This document shows positions 47,297 to 57,384 of a stretch of 64,000 nt of DNA, one piece after another. Source of the stretch: JAVBMJ01 sp031551275 (GTDB lineage: Bacteria > Bacteroidota > Bacteroidia > Bacteroidales > Rikenellaceae); assembly GCA_031551275.1 (NCBI GenBank), contig JAVBNX010000004.1:62001-126000 (forward strand), written 5' to 3'. Made by a program: the position numbers and the translations under genes. Position 1 is the first letter of the stretch. Each line of letters begins with the position of its first letter. Below the pieces are notes generated by a model. The model did no database searches and had not been told where the DNA came from. It saw only the letters and a list, made by a program, of their open reading frames with translations.

Positions 47297-47298
47297 GC

Positions 47299-48210
47299 CT
47301 ATATCTTCTCCACCGCCCTGAGCCTGGCGCTGCGCGAGCGGGGGTTGGTTTGTATCTCTTGCTCGTCCGGGACCAGCCCGCCGCCTTTGGTAACCGCGGT
47401 AAAGGGCGAGAGTGATTTGCCGTAGAAATCCTTTTCGACCTGGCCGTCGAAGGTGCCGGAGCGCATGAAGTTTTTGACCATCCTGTCCTCCAGCGAGTGG
47501 TAGGAGATCACCACCAGCCTGCCGCCGGGGGCCAAAACTTTCAGGCTCTGCTCCAGGGCCATGCGCAGGGCTTCCATTTCGCCGTTGACCTCGATGCGCA
47601 GGGCCTGGAACAACTTGGAGAGGAACTTGGAAGGGTCCTTGGCGGGGGTGCAGGGGGCTACGGCACGCATCAGATCGCCCGTGGTGGAGATCGGGGCCTG
47701 CTCGCGGGCGCGCACCAGGCAGTTGGCGACCTTCCACGGGGTGTCCAGTTCGCCCCAATCCCTGAAGATGCGGGTCAGTTCGTCCGCGTCCAGTTTCTCG
47801 ACGAGTTGGGCGGCGGTTACCTCGCCCTGCTGGTTCATGCGCATATCCAGGGGGGCGTCGCCGCGAAAGGAGAAGCCCCGCTCGGTCTGATCGAAGTGGT
47901 GGGACGAGACCCCCAGGTCGGCCAAAATGCCGTCCACCTCGGGGAAGCCCAGCCGCCGCAGCCAGCTGCGCATAAAGCGGAAGTTGCCCCGCACGAAACT
48001 GAGCCTTTGCTCGCCCGCGGGGACGTTGGCCTGGGCCTCGCCGTCCTGGTCGAAGGCCACCAGCCGTCCGGCGGGACCCAGCCTGCGCAGGATCTCGCCC
48101 GAATGGCCCCCGCCGCCGAAGGTCAGGTCGACGTACGTTCCGCCGGGTTTGATCGCCAGCAGATCGACCGAGCGGGTCAGCATCACGGGATTATGGTAGA
48201 AGTCGGCCAC
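47299..48210 (-). CDS. rsmH: 16S rRNA (cytosine1402-N4)-methyltransferase
   Basis: The 303-residue enzyme (MraW) methylates C1402 of 16S rRNA. VDLTFGGGGHSGEIL is the SAM-binding loop, FDQDGEAQANV and ILADLGVSSHHFDQTERGFSF family motifs. I start it at a GTG (48208-48210), giving MADFYHNPVML; the first internal ATG would cut the conserved HxPVML start. It opens the dcw cluster; mraZ, normally in front, is absent. Confidence 0.95.
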   Translation of the reverse strand: MADFYHNPVMLTRSVDLLAIKPGGTYVDLTFGGGGHSGEILRRLGPAGRLVAFDQDGEAQANVPAGEQRLSFVRGNFRFMRSWLRRLGFPEVDGILADLGVSSHHFDQTERGFSFRGDAPLDMRMNQQGEVTAAQLVEKLDADELTRIFRDWGELDTPWKVANCLVRAREQAPISTTGDLMRAVAPCTPAKDPSKFLSKLFQALRIEVNGEMEALRMALEQSLKVLAPGGRLVVISYHSLEDRMVKNFMRSGTFDGQVEKDFYGKSLSPFTAVTKGGGLVPDEQEIQTNPRSRSARLRAVEKI

Positions 48211-48228
48211 AATTTTGGTAATTTGGGG

Positions 48229-48236
48229 TAAAGATA
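48229..48236 (-). promoter_or_regulatory. Possible -7 box of the dcw cluster
   Basis: Minus strand TATCTTTA, one base off TAnnTTTG, 18 nt before the rsmH start. Weak. Confidence 0.35.
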
Positions 48237-48272
48237 CATTTTTTGCAATGATAATATGTGTGGGAAAAGACC

Positions 48273-48280
48273 TATTTTTG
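48273..48280 (+). promoter_or_regulatory. -7 box of the acyltransferase gene
   Basis: TATTTTTG matches TAnnTTTG, 17 nt before the ATG. Divergent from the rsmH promoter. Confidence 0.5.
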
Positions 48281-48297
48281 TGAAAGATATCAACACT

Positions 48298-49104
48298 ATG
48301 CAAGTAGATATTAATGAAGTGATCGCGGCGAAAAACCCGAAGCTGGCCAAGCGGCTGCCGGGCTTCGTGACGGCGTGGCTCAAACGCATTCTCCACCAGG
48401 ACGAGATCAACCTCTACCTCGAAAAGTTCGGCGGCCTTTCCCCCATCGACTTCGACCGCGCGTGCCTGCGGGAGATGGGCGTTACCTACACCGTCGAGGG
48501 GCTCGACAAGCTCGACCCCAATGGGCGCTACCTGCTGGCCTCCAACCACCCGTTCGGGGGGATGGACGGGCTGATGCTGGCCGACAAGGTGGAAGAGAAA
48601 TTCGGCGAAATGAGGATCATAGTCAACGATATATTGATGAACCTCACGCCGTTGGCCCCGCTGTTCGTGCCGGTCAACAAGCACGGCCGCCAGAACCCCG
48701 GGTACGCCCGCATGCTGGCCGGGGCCTTTGAGAGCGACATGCCGCTGATTACCTTCCCCGCCGGTTTGTGCTCGCGCCGCATCAAAGGCAAAGTGCAGGA
48801 CCCCCCCTGGAAAACCAGCTTCGTGAAAAAAGCCGCCGCCTCGGGCCGCGACATCGTCCCGGTCTTCTGCGAAGGCCGCCTCTCCAACTTCTTCTACCGA
48901 CTCTCCAACCTCCGCAAAGCCCTGGGCATCAAAGCCAATATCGAAATGTTATACCTCCCCGACGAAATGTTCGCCCAAAAAGGCAAGCACTTCCGCATCA
49001 TAGTAGGCGACCCCATCCCCGCCGCCCAACTCACAACCGCCCCCCCCAAAGAGTGGACCGGGGAAATCCGCCAAATAGTTTATAGTTTAGCCGAAAAACC
49101 GTAA
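48298..49104 (+). CDS. Lysophospholipid/glycerol acyltransferase (PlsC family)
   Basis: The 268-residue protein has the acyltransferase HX4D motif as NHPFGGMD and the downstream FVPVNKHGRQNP and FPAGLCSRR blocks. It transfers an acyl chain to a hydroxyl lipid acceptor at the membrane. The relative closeness to hemolysin-type Bacteroidetes acyltransferases leaves two options: 1-acylglycerol-3-phosphate acylation, or O-acylation in amino-acid lipid synthesis (OlsA/GlsA-like); the sequence alone does not decide. Codon use shifts to AT/C-rich third positions (gcc, atc) in the last third, but the frame is continuous. It is monocistronic. Confidence 0.85.
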   Translation: MQVDINEVIAAKNPKLAKRLPGFVTAWLKRILHQDEINLYLEKFGGLSPIDFDRACLREMGVTYTVEGLDKLDPNGRYLLASNHPFGGMDGLMLADKVEEKFGEMRIIVNDILMNLTPLAPLFVPVNKHGRQNPGYARMLAGAFESDMPLITFPAGLCSRRIKGKVQDPPWKTSFVKKAAASGRDIVPVFCEGRLSNFFYRLSNLRKALGIKANIEMLYLPDEMFAQKGKHFRIIVGDPIPAAQLTTAPPKEWTGEIRQIVYSLAEKP

Positions 49105-49133
49105 GGCGTTCCGGAACCGGCCCGTCCAGGTCC

Positions 49134-49256
49134 GCGCTGTGCGGAGAGTGCGGCAGGTTTTGTGCATCGCCGGGTTTTCCAAACCGCAGCGTACTAAAGT
49201 ACGTGAGGATTTGGAAGCACGGGGATGTGCAAAAGATGCCGTGCTATACGCGCAGC
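49134..49256. repeat. Family B palindromic repeat, copy 3 (reverse orientation)
   Basis: Begins CGCTGTGCGG and ends GCTATACGCGCAGC, with centre CGTACTAAAGTACG. It fills the 49105-49307 gap between two convergent genes and may serve as their terminator. Confidence 0.75.
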
Positions 49257-49307
49257 CACGGTTCAAAAGGGAAACCGGCTCAAACTACCTTTCCGGACCG
49301 AAACCGG

Positions 49308-50819
<1,512 letters not shown>

Positions 50820-50877
50820 GCTTTGAGTACCTGGACAAATATAGACAAAAAACCTTACGGATATCCTCTTAAATCAT

Positions 50878-51942
50878 TTATTTTACGCAATTTGCGATAT
50901 AATCGCCCACCTCGGTGGTCGAGTGCGCTTTTGCGCCCTTCCCGGCGAGGTCCTCGGTAACGATCCCCGACGCGATGGCACTGTCCACGCCTTTGCGGAT
51001 CTCCGCGCCCTCCTTGCCGAGGCCCAGGTGCTCCAGCATCATGGCGGCCGAGAGGATGGTGGCCATCGGGTTGGCGATGTTCTTGCCCGCTGCCTGCGGG
51101 TAGGAGCCGTGGATGGGCTCGAACAGGGCGTTGCCCTCGCCGATGCTGGCCGAGGGGAGCATGCCCAAAGAACCGGAGATCACGCTGGCCTCGTCGGTAA
51201 GGATGTCGCCGAAGAGGTTTTCGGTGACGATCACGTCGAACTGCTTGGGGTTGACGATGATCTTCATCGCGGCGTTGTCCACGAACATGAATTCTGTCTC
51301 CACCTCGGGGTACCCGGGGGCGATCTCGCCCGCCACCTGCCTCCACAAACGCGAGGTGGCCAGCACGTTGGCCTTGTCCACGACGGTCAGCTTTTTGCGC
51401 CGTCCCATGGCCAGCTTGTAGGCCAGGCGGACCACGCGCTCGATCTCTTCACGGGTGTACATGCAGGTGTCATAAGCCGTGTCGCCGTCCTCGCTGCGCC
51501 CCTGGGGCTTGCCGAAGTACATCCCGCCGGTCAGCTCCCGCACGCAGATAAAGTCGGCCCCGCGCACCAAATCGGTCTTCAGGGGCGAGCGCTCGGCCAG
51601 CGAGTCGAAGACGGCCAGGGGACGCAGATTGGCGAACAACCCCAACATCTTGCGCATGCGCAGCAGGCCCTGCTCGGGGCGCACCTTGGCTTTGGGATCG
51701 TTGTCGTACTTGGGGTCGCCGATCGCGCCGAACAACACCGCGTCGCTCTCGACGCACACCTTGTGGGTGGCCTCGGGGTAGGGGTCGCCCGTCGCGTCGA
51801 TGGCGCAAGCGCCCACCAGTGCGGGCGTGTAGGTAATCTTATGGCCGTACTTGGCCGAAACGGCGTCCAGTACCTTGACAGCCTCGTTGATGATCTCAGG
51901 CCCGATTCCATCGCCGGCCAAAAGCCCTATCTTTAATTCCAT
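50878..51942 (-). CDS. leuB: 3-isopropylmalate dehydrogenase
   Basis: The 354-residue NAD-dependent enzyme oxidises and decarboxylates 3-isopropylmalate to 2-oxoisocaproate; it can also serve the citramalate route. LLAGDGIGPEI, the RELTGG loop with arginines, DNAAMKIIVNPKQFDVIVTENLFGDILTDE and FEPIHGSYPQAAGKNIANP are intact. It is the last gene of the leu operon, separated from the preceding gene by 153 nt with a family A repeat. Confidence 0.97.
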   Translation of the reverse strand: MELKIGLLAGDGIGPEIINEAVKVLDAVSAKYGHKITYTPALVGACAIDATGDPYPEATHKVCVESDAVLFGAIGDPKYDNDPKAKVRPEQGLLRMRKMLGLFANLRPLAVFDSLAERSPLKTDLVRGADFICVRELTGGMYFGKPQGRSEDGDTAYDTCMYTREEIERVVRLAYKLAMGRRKKLTVVDKANVLATSRLWRQVAGEIAPGYPEVETEFMFVDNAAMKIIVNPKQFDVIVTENLFGDILTDEASVISGSLGMLPSASIGEGNALFEPIHGSYPQAAGKNIANPMATILSAAMMLEHLGLGKEGAEIRKGVDSAIASGIVTEDLAGKGAKAHSTTEVGDYIANCVK

Positions 51943-51991
51943 GTGTCTATTTTTTGGTTAAATTATTTGCCATTTCCCAGTGCCTCACAGA

Positions 51992-52060
51992 GCGGTCGCG
52001 GCAGCACCTTAGACCCTCCCTCCCCTACGGTCAGGGGAGGGCTGGGGAGGGGTGATCGTT
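51992..52060. repeat. Family A repeat, reverse orientation, in the leuB upstream gap
   Basis: GCAGCACCTTAGACCCTCC, CTCCCCTACGGTCAGGGGAG and GGAGGGGTGATCG in reverse orientation relative to the dcw copies. Confidence 0.8.
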
Positions 52061-52095
52061 AACAAAAGTCCTCCCGCAAAGTGAAGCGAATCCCA

Positions 52096-53619
52096 TTACT
52101 GAAGGCTCTCCAATTTATTCAACATTTTCAGCGTAGCCTTGATCGCCGCCTCGCTCTGGTCGGCGTCCAGGCCACTCGTTTTGAAGGTGTGGCCGCGGTA
52201 CTCCCAGGCGATGATGGTCTGCACGAAGGCGTCGGTGCGCCCGCCCGGGGGGATGGTAACCGAGTAGTTGGTCAGCATGGGGAAATCCCGGCCCAGGGTG
52301 GTCTTGTAGATCTGGCGCAATGCCCGCACGAAGGCGTCGTACTGGCCGTCGCCCGAGGCGGACTCTTCGTAGATCTGGCCGTCAATCTCGATCTTGACCG
52401 CCGCGATGGGCTTGAGGCCCTGGGCCAGCGCGAGGCTGTAATTCAACAGCCTGACCTTCTGGTCGATCACATCCTGCTTCAACACGTCGGAGATGATGTA
52501 GGGCAGGTCCTCGGCGGTGACGGCCTCCTTCTTGTCGCCCAGCTCGATGATCCGGGCGGTCACTTTGCGCATCGACTCGTCGTCCAACTCGATGCCCAGT
52601 TCGGCGAGGTTTTTCGCTATGTTGGCCTTGCCCGACATCTTGCCCAAGGCGTAGGTCCGGCTGCGGCCGAAACGCTCGGGGAGCAGGTCGTTGAAGTAGA
52701 GGTTGTTCTTGTTGTCCCCGTCGGCGTGGATGCCCGCGCACTGGGTGAAGACGTTGTCGCCCACCACCGGTTTGTTGGGCGGCACGTGGATGCCTGTGTA
52801 GGTCTCCACCAGGCGGCTCACGCGGCTCAATTGCGCCTCGACGATGTGGGTTTTGACGCCCATCTGGTCGTGCAGCACGGCGATAACGCTCGACAAGGGG
52901 GCGTTGCCCGCCCTCTCGCCCAGGCCGTTGACCGTGGTGTGGACCCCGCCGACCCCGGCCCTGACCGCCGCGGCGACGTTGGCCACGGCCAGGTCGTAGT
53001 CGTTGTGGGGGTGGAAGTCGAAACGCAGGCCGGGGTAGCGGTCGACGATCGTTTTGCAGAATTCGTAGGTGTTGTAGGGGTTGAGGATGCCCAGCGTGTC
53101 GGGCAGCATGAAGCGCTCGATCTCGCACCCTTTCAGCGCGTCGAGCATATCGAGCACGTAGCTTTGCGAGTGGAGCATCCCGTTGGACCAATCCTCCAGG
53201 TAGACGTTCACCTTGATCCCCATCTTAGAGGCCCTTTCGATCTCGGCCTTGATCTGTTCGCGGTGCTGTTCGGGGCTTTTGCGAAGCTGCTCGCGGCAAT
53301 GCTTCTCCGAGCCTTTGGTCAGCAGGTTGATGGCCTTGCCGCCGGCCTGGGCGATCCACTCCAGGGAGAGCCCGCCGTCGACGAAGCCCAGCACCTCGAC
53401 CCGCTCCAGGAAACCTTTGGGCGCTGCCCAGGCGGTAACGGCCTTCACGGCCTCCAGTTCGCCCGCCGAGACGCGCGCCGAGGCGACCTCGATGCGGTCG
53501 ACGTGGAGGTCCTCGACCAGGAAGCGGGCGATGCTCAGCTTCTCACGCGCCGAAAAACTGACGCCCGAGGTCTGCTCGCCGTCCCTGAGGGTGGTATCAA
53601 GGATTTCTACGGTTTTCAT
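52096..53619 (-). CDS. cimA: 2-isopropylmalate synthase-family protein, probably citramalate synthase
   Basis: The 507-residue protein has the DRE-TIM domain (LDTTLRDGEQTSGVSFS, HPHNDYDLAVANV) and a C-terminal LeuA regulatory dimer domain (about 375-500). It is a second, divergent LeuA-like protein beside true leuA. In Bacteroidetes such a copy in the leu operon is usually taken as (R)-citramalate synthase (pyruvate + acetyl-CoA), which with LeuCD and LeuB leads to 2-oxobutyrate and isoleucine. The substrate is inferred. The gene overlaps the end of leuD by 23 nt. Confidence 0.8.
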   Translation of the reverse strand: MKTVEILDTTLRDGEQTSGVSFSAREKLSIARFLVEDLHVDRIEVASARVSAGELEAVKAVTAWAAPKGFLERVEVLGFVDGGLSLEWIAQAGGKAINLLTKGSEKHCREQLRKSPEQHREQIKAEIERASKMGIKVNVYLEDWSNGMLHSQSYVLDMLDALKGCEIERFMLPDTLGILNPYNTYEFCKTIVDRYPGLRFDFHPHNDYDLAVANVAAAVRAGVGGVHTTVNGLGERAGNAPLSSVIAVLHDQMGVKTHIVEAQLSRVSRLVETYTGIHVPPNKPVVGDNVFTQCAGIHADGDNKNNLYFNDLLPERFGRSRTYALGKMSGKANIAKNLAELGIELDDESMRKVTARIIELGDKKEAVTAEDLPYIISDVLKQDVIDQKVRLLNYSLALAQGLKPIAAVKIEIDGQIYEESASGDGQYDAFVRALRQIYKTTLGRDFPMLTNYSVTIPPGGRTDAFVQTIIAWEYRGHTFKTSGLDADQSEAAIKATLKMLNKLESLQ

Positions 53620-54184
53620 AGTCGGTTATTTGGTCCCGCATGGCCACCAGGTAGTCCACGTCGTCGTAGCCGCTCATCAGGCACTCCTTTTTGTAGGGGT
53701 CCAGCCTGAAGGGCTCGCTGCCCACGCCCTCGACGCTGACGGTCTGAGCGGGCAGGTCGATCTCGACCTGGGTTTGGGGGTTGTTTTTGATCGCCTCGAA
53801 CGTTTTGGCGAGGAATTGTTCGCTCACCTGCACGGGCAGGACGCCCACGTTGAGCGCGTTGTTGCGGAAAATATCGGCGAAGAAGCTCGAGATCACCGCC
53901 CTGAAGCCGTAGTCGCAGATGGCCCAGGCGGCGTGCTCGCGCGAGGAGCCGCTGCCGAAGTTCTTGCCCGCCACCAGGATCTCGCCTTTGGAGTTGTTCA
54001 GAGGAAAATCCTTGACCGGGTTGCCCTGCGCGTCATAGCGCCAGTCGCGGAACAAATTGTCGCCGAAGCCTTTGCGCTCGACGGCCTTCAAAAACCTCGC
54101 GGGGATGATCTGGTCGGTGTCGACGTTCTCGATCGGGAGCGCGACGCCGGTGGTGGTCACTTTTATGAATTTTTGGATTGCCAT
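53597..54184 (-). CDS. leuD: 3-isopropylmalate dehydratase small subunit
   Basis: The 195-residue partner of LeuC. NVDTDQIIPARFLK and GKNFGSGSSREHAAWAI, which bind the substrate, are typical. It lies 12 nt after leuC and overlaps the downstream gene. Confidence 0.97.
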   Translation of the reverse strand: MAIQKFIKVTTTGVALPIENVDTDQIIPARFLKAVERKGFGDNLFRDWRYDAQGNPVKDFPLNNSKGEILVAGKNFGSGSSREHAAWAICDYGFRAVISSFFADIFRNNALNVGVLPVQVSEQFLAKTFEAIKNNPQTQVEIDLPAQTVSVEGVGSEPFRLDPYKKECLMSGYDDVDYLVAMRDQITDYENRRNP

Positions 54185-54196
54185 GATCTCAACGGG

Positions 54197-55600
54197 TTAA
54201 AATTCAAACACTTTTCGGGGGTCCTGCACCGTCCCGCCCACGGCGGCCGCAGCCGCCACGGGTACGCCGCTCAGCAGCGTGCGGGCGCCGGGGCCTTGCC
54301 GTCCCTCGAAGTTGCGGTTGGAGGTCGAAACGGCGTACTTACCCGCCGGGATCTTGTCGGCGTTCATCGCCAGGCAGGCCGAGCAGCCCGGCTCGCGCAG
54401 CACGAAGCCGGCCTCGGTAAAGATCCGATCCAGCCCCTCCTCCTTGATCTGGGCCTCGACCCGGCGCGAACCGGGAACGAGCCACGCGGTAATGTTCTCC
54501 GCTTTTTTGCGGCCTTTGACCAACTTGGCAAAGAGGCGGAAATCCTCGATCCGGCCGTTGGTACAGCTCCCCAGAAAGACGTAATCGACCTTTTTGCCGA
54601 TCATTGCGTCGCCCGGTTTGAAGTCCATGTACTCCAGCGCCTTTTTGAACGTGATCAAATCCGCGCCCGCCAGGCCCTCGCCCGAGGGGATGCAGCCGGT
54701 CACGGGGATTCCCATGCCCGGGTTGGTCCCGTAGGTAATCATCGGCTCGATACCGGCCGCCTCGAAGGTGTATTCCTTGTCGAATTTCGCGTCCTTGTCG
54801 GAATAGAGTTCCTTCCATCCGGCGATGGCCTTTTGCAGCGCCTCGCTCTTGGGGGCGCGGGGGCGCGAGGCCACGTAGTCGAAGGTGGTCTGGTCGGGGG
54901 CCACGATGCCGCCCCGCGCGCCGCACTCGATGCTCAGGTTGCAGAGCGTCATGCGCTCCTCCATCGACATCTCGCGGACGGCCTGCCCGGCGAACTCGAT
55001 AAAGTAGCCCGTGCCGCCCGAGGCGGTCAGTTTGGAGATGATGTAGAGCGCCACGTCTTTGGATGTCACGCCTTTACCTAGCGATCCGTTGACCGTGATG
55101 CGCATCTTCAAAGGCTTGGGTTGCATGATGCACTGCGAGGCGAAGACCATCTCCACCTCCGAGGTGCCGATCCCGAAGGCGACCGCGCCGAACGCCCCGT
55201 GGGTCGAGGTGTGGCTGTCGCCGCACACGATGGTCATCCCCGGCAGCGTGAGGCCCAACTCCGGACCCACGATGTGGACCACGCCCTGCTCGGGGTGGTT
55301 CAGGCCGAAGTGTTCGATGCCGTTCTCCGCGCAGTTCCGCTCGAAGGCCTCCAACTGTCCGCGCGACTCGGCGTCGGCGATAGGCAGGTAACGGTCGATG
55401 GTGGGGACGTTGTGGTCGGCCGTGGCGGTGGTGTGATCCGGTTTCCAGACCTTCATGCCCCGGGCTTTGAGGTTGCGGAAGGCGACCGGCGAGGTGACCT
55501 CGTGGATGTAGTGGCGGTCGATGTAGATCACATCCCTGCCGCCCTCTATGTTGCGCACGGTGTGGTTTTCCCAAACTTTGTCGAATAGCGTCTTTGCCAT
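54197..55600 (-). CDS. leuC: 3-isopropylmalate dehydratase large subunit
   Basis: The 467-residue aconitase-family subunit. The three Cys of the [4Fe-4S] cluster lie in FLGSCTNGR and GCSACLAMN; the VCGDSHTSTHGAFGA motif is intact. It starts one nucleotide after the leuA stop. Confidence 0.97.
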   Translation of the reverse strand: MAKTLFDKVWENHTVRNIEGGRDVIYIDRHYIHEVTSPVAFRNLKARGMKVWKPDHTTATADHNVPTIDRYLPIADAESRGQLEAFERNCAENGIEHFGLNHPEQGVVHIVGPELGLTLPGMTIVCGDSHTSTHGAFGAVAFGIGTSEVEMVFASQCIMQPKPLKMRITVNGSLGKGVTSKDVALYIISKLTASGGTGYFIEFAGQAVREMSMEERMTLCNLSIECGARGGIVAPDQTTFDYVASRPRAPKSEALQKAIAGWKELYSDKDAKFDKEYTFEAAGIEPMITYGTNPGMGIPVTGCIPSGEGLAGADLITFKKALEYMDFKPGDAMIGKKVDYVFLGSCTNGRIEDFRLFAKLVKGRKKAENITAWLVPGSRRVEAQIKEEGLDRIFTEAGFVLREPGCSACLAMNADKIPAGKYAVSTSNRNFEGRQGPGARTLLSGVPVAAAAAVGGTVQDPRKVFEF

Positions 55601-55601
55601 A

Positions 55602-57110
55602 TTATTCTTTGTACGTTACGTTCATTTTCCTCAATGCGTCGATGAAGGCTTCCACGGCGGCACGGACCACGTCGGTGTGGGCGGCGAAACCGTAGGTCGG
55701 GCCTTTCTCGCCCAGGACCTGCACGTGGACGCGGCCCACGTCGTCGCTGCCGCGGGTCATGGCCTGGATCAGGAACTCGGTAATGGTCACCTTTTTGTCC
55801 ACCAGGGTCTTGATCGCGTTGACCGCCGCGTCGACCGGGCCGTTGCCCGTGCTGGTGGCGGTCAGCTCCTTATCGCCGAAGCGCAGGATGACCGTCGCCG
55901 TGGGGATCAACGTGCCGGTAATGATCTGCAAATATTTCAGCTCGATGGAGTTTTCGTGCGCGGCTTTCATGTCGCCCGTCAAAGCCAGCAGATCGTCGTC
56001 GCGGATCTCTTTTTTCTTGTCGGCCAAGAGCAGGAAGCGCTCATAGACCTTGTCCAGGTCCTCGCCCTCGACCTTGCGGCCCAGCAGGTCGAGGCGGTAG
56101 GAGAGCGCCGCGCGGCCGCTGCGGGCGGTCAGGGCGATCACGCTCTGGTCCACGCCCACGTCGGCGGGGTCGATGATCTCGTAGTTCTCCCGGTTCTTCA
56201 GCACTCCGTCCTGGTGGATGCCCGAGGAGTGGGCGAAGGCGTTGCGCCCCACGATCGCCTTGTTGGGCTGCACGGGCATGTTCATCAGGCTCGACACCTG
56301 GCGGCTCGCCTTGGTAATGAGTTTGGCGTCGATGTTGGTATCCAGGTCCAGGCCCTTGTGGGTGCGCAGGGCCATGACCACCTCTTCGAGCGAGGTGTTG
56401 CCTGCCCTCTCGCCGATGCCGTTGATGGTAACCTCCACCTGCCGCGCCCCGGCCATCACGCCCGCCAGGGTGTTGGCCGTGGCCATGCCCAGGTCGTTGT
56501 GGCAGTGGGTGGAGAGGATCGCCTTGTCCATGTTGGGCACGTTGTTGACCAGGTAAGCGATCTTGGCCGCGTACTCGGCCGGGAAGCAGTAGCCCGTCGT
56601 GTCGGGGATGTTGACCACGCCCGCGCCCGCCGCCACGACCGCCTCGACGACCCTTGCCAGGTACTCGTTGTCGGCCCTGCCCGCGTCCTCGGCGTAGAAC
56701 TCCACGTCGTCGGTGAACTTGCGGGCGTAGCGCACCGCGTCGACGGCGCGCTTGATGATCTCCTCGGGATTGGACTTGAGCTTGTCGTAAATGTGCTGGG
56801 GCGAAACGCCGATCCCGGTGTGGATGCGTCCGCGCTTGGCGAATTTGAGGGCCTCGGCGGCCACTTCGATGTCGGTCTTCACCGCGCGGGTCAGCGCGCA
56901 GATCACCGGAAGGGTCACCGCCTTGGAGATCTCCACCACCGAGTTGAAGTCCCCGGGGCTGGAGACGGGAAAGCCCGCCTCGATCACATCGACGCCCAGG
57001 GCTTCCAGGGTGCGTGCAACCTCGATCTTTTCCACCGTGTTGAGTTGGCATCCGGGGACTTGTTCCCCGTCGCGCAACGTCGTGTCGAAAACAAAAATTC
57101 TCTCGCTCAT
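55602..57110 (-). CDS. leuA: 2-isopropylmalate synthase
   Basis: The 502-residue enzyme condenses 2-oxoisovalerate with acetyl-CoA, the first committed step to leucine. FDTTLRDGEQVPGCQLN, the metal-binding STHCHNDLGMATAN and the C-terminal regulatory domain (about 370-500, site of leucine feedback inhibition) are seen. The ATG at 57110 is preferred over one 12 nt upstream. Expression is controlled by the attenuator directly upstream. Confidence 0.96.
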   Translation of the reverse strand: MSERIFVFDTTLRDGEQVPGCQLNTVEKIEVARTLEALGVDVIEAGFPVSSPGDFNSVVEISKAVTLPVICALTRAVKTDIEVAAEALKFAKRGRIHTGIGVSPQHIYDKLKSNPEEIIKRAVDAVRYARKFTDDVEFYAEDAGRADNEYLARVVEAVVAAGAGVVNIPDTTGYCFPAEYAAKIAYLVNNVPNMDKAILSTHCHNDLGMATANTLAGVMAGARQVEVTINGIGERAGNTSLEEVVMALRTHKGLDLDTNIDAKLITKASRQVSSLMNMPVQPNKAIVGRNAFAHSSGIHQDGVLKNRENYEIIDPADVGVDQSVIALTARSGRAALSYRLDLLGRKVEGEDLDKVYERFLLLADKKKEIRDDDLLALTGDMKAAHENSIELKYLQIITGTLIPTATVILRFGDKELTATSTGNGPVDAAVNAIKTLVDKKVTITEFLIQAMTRGSDDVGRVHVQVLGEKGPTYGFAAHTDVVRAAVEAFIDALRKMNVTYKE

Positions 57111-57151
57111 AATCGGATGCAAATTTACGAATTATCGGTTAGAAATGGTAT

Positions 57152-57189
57152 AAAAAAAGGACCCTTGCACTTTTCTTTTGCAAGGGTCC
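57152..57189 (-). terminator. Attenuator terminator of the leu operon
   Basis: On the minus strand GGACCCTTGCA (57189-57179) and TGCAAGGGTCC (57169-57159) form an 11-bp stem with a 9-nt loop followed by T7 (57158-57152), 41 nt before leuA. The 5' arm can instead pair with TGCAAGGG in the leader peptide coding region (57235-57245 carries the complementary stretch), giving an antiterminator. Confidence 0.88.
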
Positions 57190-57217
57190 CTCGATTTTCT
57201 TCTCGTATCTTATCTGA

Positions 57218-57319
57218 TCACGGATTGAGTTTCAGGTCCCTTGCACACGGTAGAATGAGCCAACCAAGAATAAGGAGGCTAATGCTAAGAATGGAAAGGA
57301 TTTGAATCGAACCCGTCAT
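57218..57319 (-). CDS. Leucine/isoleucine-rich leader peptide of the leu operon
   Basis: A 33-codon frame from ATG (57317-57319) to TGA (57218-57220). After MTGS the peptide is almost only Leu, Ile and Ser (IQILSILSISLLILGW), with 9 Leu and 6 Ile in all. The codons are those rare in this GC-rich genome (CTT, CTC, CTA, ATT). The end of the frame overlaps the antiterminator segment. Low charged tRNA-Leu or tRNA-Ile would stall the ribosome and allow transcription into leuA. Confidence 0.85.
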   Translation of the reverse strand: MTGSIQILSILSISLLILGWLILPCARDLKLNP

Positions 57320-57339
57320 TTTCTGTCTTTCTCTGGGGG

Positions 57340-57347
57340 CAAAGTTA
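57340..57347 (-). promoter_or_regulatory. -7 box of the leu operon
   Basis: Minus strand TAACTTTG, matching TAnnTTTG, 20 nt before the leader peptide start. Confidence 0.55.
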
Positions 57348-57384
57348 GTTAAAATTTTGAAAAACCACCTTGCCGTGCGAAAAA

